A stretch of DNA of 64,000 bases from Rosistilla oblonga (lineage in GTDB: Bacteria > Planctomycetota > Planctomycetia > Pirellulales > Pirellulaceae): NCBI RefSeq assembly GCF_007751715.1, contig NZ_CP036292.1, positions 434,001 to 498,000 of the forward strand. The letters run 5' to 3'. The notes below the pieces were generated by a model. That model made no database searches. It was not told the origin of the DNA and was given only the letters and a program-made list of their open reading frames with translations. Shown here piece after piece: positions 61,919 through 64,000 of the stretch (position 1 is its first letter; each line of letters starts with the position of its first letter). The translations under genes were made by a program, and so were the position numbers.

Positions 61919-63279
61919 GCAATCCAGAAAATCGTGCAGGCTCGAAATCTAACCGTGCAGAACGCTCCGTTTCTCGACGAACGCTGTTGCGAGGCACCGG
62001 GGTGGCGATGGCGCTGCCGTGGTTGGAATCGATTCCGGTTTGGGGAAGCGAAAAGCTTACCGACGATCAAGTGACCGCTTCGCCGCAACGCTTTGCCGCG
62101 CTGTTCATGGGCTGTGGGATCAACCGAGATCATTGGTGGGCTAAGGGAAGCGGCACCGAGATGGAGCTTGGAAAGAGCCTTGCACCGATGGAGCCGATCA
62201 AGCACAAGATGAATTTCATCACCGGCTTGTATAACGAAAATGCCAACGGCGTCGGCATCCACCCAGGGCAGACCGGCAACATTCTTTCCGGTGCGTCGCT
62301 GAAGAAGGGATCGGAGCTGCGTGGCGACATCAGCATGGATCAGGTGCTTGCCAATCATTTTGCCGAAGAGACCGTTGCTCCGAGCCTGGTGCTTGGTTGT
62401 GAGCAACCGACGACGGGGTACCACGAAACCAATTTTTCGATGGCGTACAGTTCCCATATCTCATGGCAGAATGCGACCTCGCCGGTGCCGATGGAAGTCT
62501 ATCCTTCGCTGGCCTTTGACTCCTTGTTCGACAATCACGGCAGCCGGCGGATGGAGAGTATTCTCGACCGGGTGCGTGAAGAGACCGCGTCGCTGAATCG
62601 CAAGATCAGTCAGTCGGATCGTACGAAGTTGGACGAGTACCTGAGCAGCGTTCGCGAAGTCGAGAAGCGAGCCGAGGCGATGCGAACCGTTCATGCGAAG
62701 GCGACCGAGCGAGCTCATCATCGCGGTCAACCGATCGCTGCGATGAAGCGTCCCGACGACGGTTTGCCTGAAGACATTCGCGAGCACATGCAATTGATGT
62801 GCGACATCATCGCGATCGGTTTTCAAACCGACAAGTCGCGCGTGGCGACGCTGCTGCTGAACCGCGACCTGTCGGGATTGTTCTATCCGTTTTTAGACGT
62901 CACAAAAACGCATCACTCGGCGTCTCACGACGACCGTTCCGACGAATACGAACGAATCTCACGCTACTACTGTTCGCAGTACGCCTACCTGGCGAGCAAG
63001 CTGGATGCGATGCCCGAAGGAGATGGGACCGTCCTGGATCACTCTTGCCTCTTGTTTATCTCGAGCATGTGGTCGGGCAGTTCTCACGATTCGACTAAGT
63101 TGCCCGTCTTGTTAACCGGTGGTATGTCCGGGCAGATGGAGACGGGTCGAGTGCTGGATTATCTGGACAAGGGAGATGACAACCGCAAGCTTTGCGGTAT
63201 GTATCTAACGATCATGAACCGCATGGGAGTGAAGTTAGATGCATTCGGTGACGCCGAAGAACAGCTCGCCGGATTGTAG
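61915..63279 (+). CDS. DUF1552 protein, second copy
   Basis: A 454-residue protein whose ATG overlaps the upstream stop (ATGA), so the two are translated together. RSVSRRTLLRGTGVAMALPW is a Tat-like signal. RFAALFMGCGINRDHWWAKG, LDEYLSSVREVEKRAEAM, ATLLLNRDLSGLFYPFLDVT and HSCLLFISSMWSGSSHDSTK follow the DUF1552 order. Gene order here is DUF1592 then DUF1552 with overlap; in the first pair the genes are 44 bases apart. Confidence 0.93.
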   Translation: MSNPENRAGSKSNRAERSVSRRTLLRGTGVAMALPWLESIPVWGSEKLTDDQVTASPQRFAALFMGCGINRDHWWAKGSGTEMELGKSLAPMEPIKHKMNFITGLYNENANGVGIHPGQTGNILSGASLKKGSELRGDISMDQVLANHFAEETVAPSLVLGCEQPTTGYHETNFSMAYSSHISWQNATSPVPMEVYPSLAFDSLFDNHGSRRMESILDRVREETASLNRKISQSDRTKLDEYLSSVREVEKRAEAMRTVHAKATERAHHRGQPIAAMKRPDDGLPEDIREHMQLMCDIIAIGFQTDKSRVATLLLNRDLSGLFYPFLDVTKTHHSASHDDRSDEYERISRYYCSQYAYLASKLDAMPEGDGTVLDHSCLLFISSMWSGSSHDSTKLPVLLTGGMSGQMETGRVLDYLDKGDDNRKLCGMYLTIMNRMGVKLDAFGDAEEQLAGL

Positions 63280-63343
63280 ATGAGAACGCAAATTGCCTTG
63301 TTGATTACTCGTCTTGATCCCGAAGGGATGCCCGCCATTCGCA

Positions 63344-63370
63344 GTAAACTGATCGATGCGTTCAGTTTAC
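63344..63370 (+). terminator. Weak stem-loop after the DUF1552 gene
   Basis: GTAAACTG (63344-63351) pairs with CAGTTTAC (63363-63370) around an 11-base loop, 65 bases after the stop. There is no T run, so a terminator role is only possible. The rest of 63280-63571 holds nothing recognisable. Confidence 0.35.
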
Positions 63371-63571
63371 AGGCAAGAGATAGCGTGCGATTATCAAGCG
63401 TCGTTTGATGCATCAAAGCATGAGTCGGGCAGGCGAGTGCCGCAGCACGTCGCGTCTACACTCATCGCTCGGGTATCAGTTGCCAACGCGATTGGAGGCA
63501 ACTGTCCCCTGCTGAAAGAAGAGGACGAGTGGCCCCCAGGATTTAGGGCATCTCACTCGATCGCGGCGTGC

Positions 63572-64000
63572 CTACGGCAGTTTGCTCTCGGTCAGCGGGA
63601 AATCAAACGCGAATTGATGGCCATCGGCTCCCGGAACATGTTTGGTTCCCTCGCACAACTCTTCGTTGCTGGGGTGGAACGTCCACGCTTCGACGCGATT
63701 TTTGGCTGGGTGAAAACGATATAGACGCAGCCAGCCGGTGCTGTAGTCGGAGAGGACCTGATGAACTTGGTTGCCATGATCGCCCACCGCGACTTCGTGT
63801 AGCGAGTGGCTTCGGCTTTGATCGCCGCAGCAAATCATGGAGAGGTTGGCATGTTTGCGAAAGCACTTCTGCCACATCTCTTCTGGAGTGTTGCCAAGTT
63901 TGCCGTGGACCTTTTTCCATTGCATCCGGCCCTTGGGAGCATCCATGTAATCGCTTGGTATCTTGGGGTGGTGCTTTGGCCCCAGGCACATGTGTGTCGT
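63572..64000 (-). CDS. Metallophosphoesterase-like protein, C-terminal part, cut by window edge
   Basis: The minus-strand frame is open to the last base and ends at 63572; 142 residues are visible. MICCGDQSRSHSLHEVAVGD, then HGNQVHQVLSDY, and GWLRLYRFHPAKNRVEAWTF followed by HPSNEELCEG look like the end of a calcineurin-like phosphoesterase, with His residues of the final metal motif in GDHGNQVHQ. The metal core lies outside the window, so the family call is moderate. An internal ATG at 63991 is not the real start. Confidence 0.7.
   Translation of the reverse strand, partial: TTHMCLGPKHHPKIPSDYMDAPKGRMQWKKVHGKLGNTPEEMWQKCFRKHANLSMICCGDQSRSHSLHEVAVGDHGNQVHQVLSDYSTGWLRLYRFHPAKNRVEAWTFHPSNEELCEGTKHVPGADGHQFAFDFPLTESKLP

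Noticed and set aside
1-64000. tRNA, rRNA and riboswitch genes
   Set aside because: None was recognised on reading both strands; without a covariance search a short RNA gene could still be missed.

Overview
The window looks like a Planctomycete chromosome of the Pirellulaceae type (Rhodopirellula, Rosistilla and relatives). The evidence is three sets of the Planctomycete-typical secreted proteins (DUF1553/DUF1501 and two DUF1592/DUF1552 pairs, the DUF1592 proteins carrying CxxCH haem motifs), a membrane-anchored Ser/Thr kinase with the N-terminal layout usual in that phylum, many SGNH-type hydrolases, high GC and few strong Shine-Dalgarno sites. Calls rest on reading motifs in the translations; no database search was run.

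Layout. 0-2 kb: the end of a DUF1553 gene and its DUF1501 partner. 2.1-4.6 kb: priA with a 30-residue membrane peptide gene behind it. 4.7-6.25 kb: first copy of a 1543-bp IS4-family (IS50/Tn5-like) element. 6.4-9.75 kb: an efflux pump made of a membrane fusion protein and a fused ATPase-permease. 9.87-10.1 kb: 99-bp tandem repeats. 10.2-19.4 kb: housekeeping and stress genes (nadD, TSUP permease, FKBP isomerase, tpx, BON protein, M48 peptidase, ECF sigma factor, DUF423, response regulator). 19.6-26.3 kb: rpmB, gatC-gatA-gatB, a DUF62 SAM hydrolase with a small Cys protein, a nickel superoxide dismutase and a threonine aldolase, followed by a GT39-like membrane protein.

28.0-30.4 kb is a small accessory island. 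It holds a HicA-like toxin with an HTH partner under a near-consensus, apparently leaderless promoter, then an Rpn-type nuclease whose C-terminal part is duplicated directly downstream. Both Rpn copies contain an internal start with a strong ribosome binding site. 30.4-39 kb: a SYLF protein, pyrB with a dihydroorotase-like gene that has lost its metal ligands, a lipoprotein, and a DUF1552/DUF1592 pair. 39.2-40.8 kb: IS copy 2. 40.9-50.6 kb: an ABC-2 double permease, a 1969-residue membrane protein and a divergent Ser/Thr kinase. 50.9-56.3 kb: two SGNH hydrolase genes with IS copy 3 between them. 56.9-64 kb: a small secreted protein, a PhoD-like phosphatase, the second DUF1592/DUF1552 pair and the end of a metallophosphoesterase.

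The strongest large-scale signal is the relation between the IS and a dispersed palindromic repeat. All three IS copies sit at exactly the same base of a 69-bp hairpin element, each with its own 11-bp target duplication, but in different combinations of IS and element orientation. That argues for independent insertions into a preferred target rather than copying of one locus. Several other hairpin and repeat families fill the intergenic spaces.
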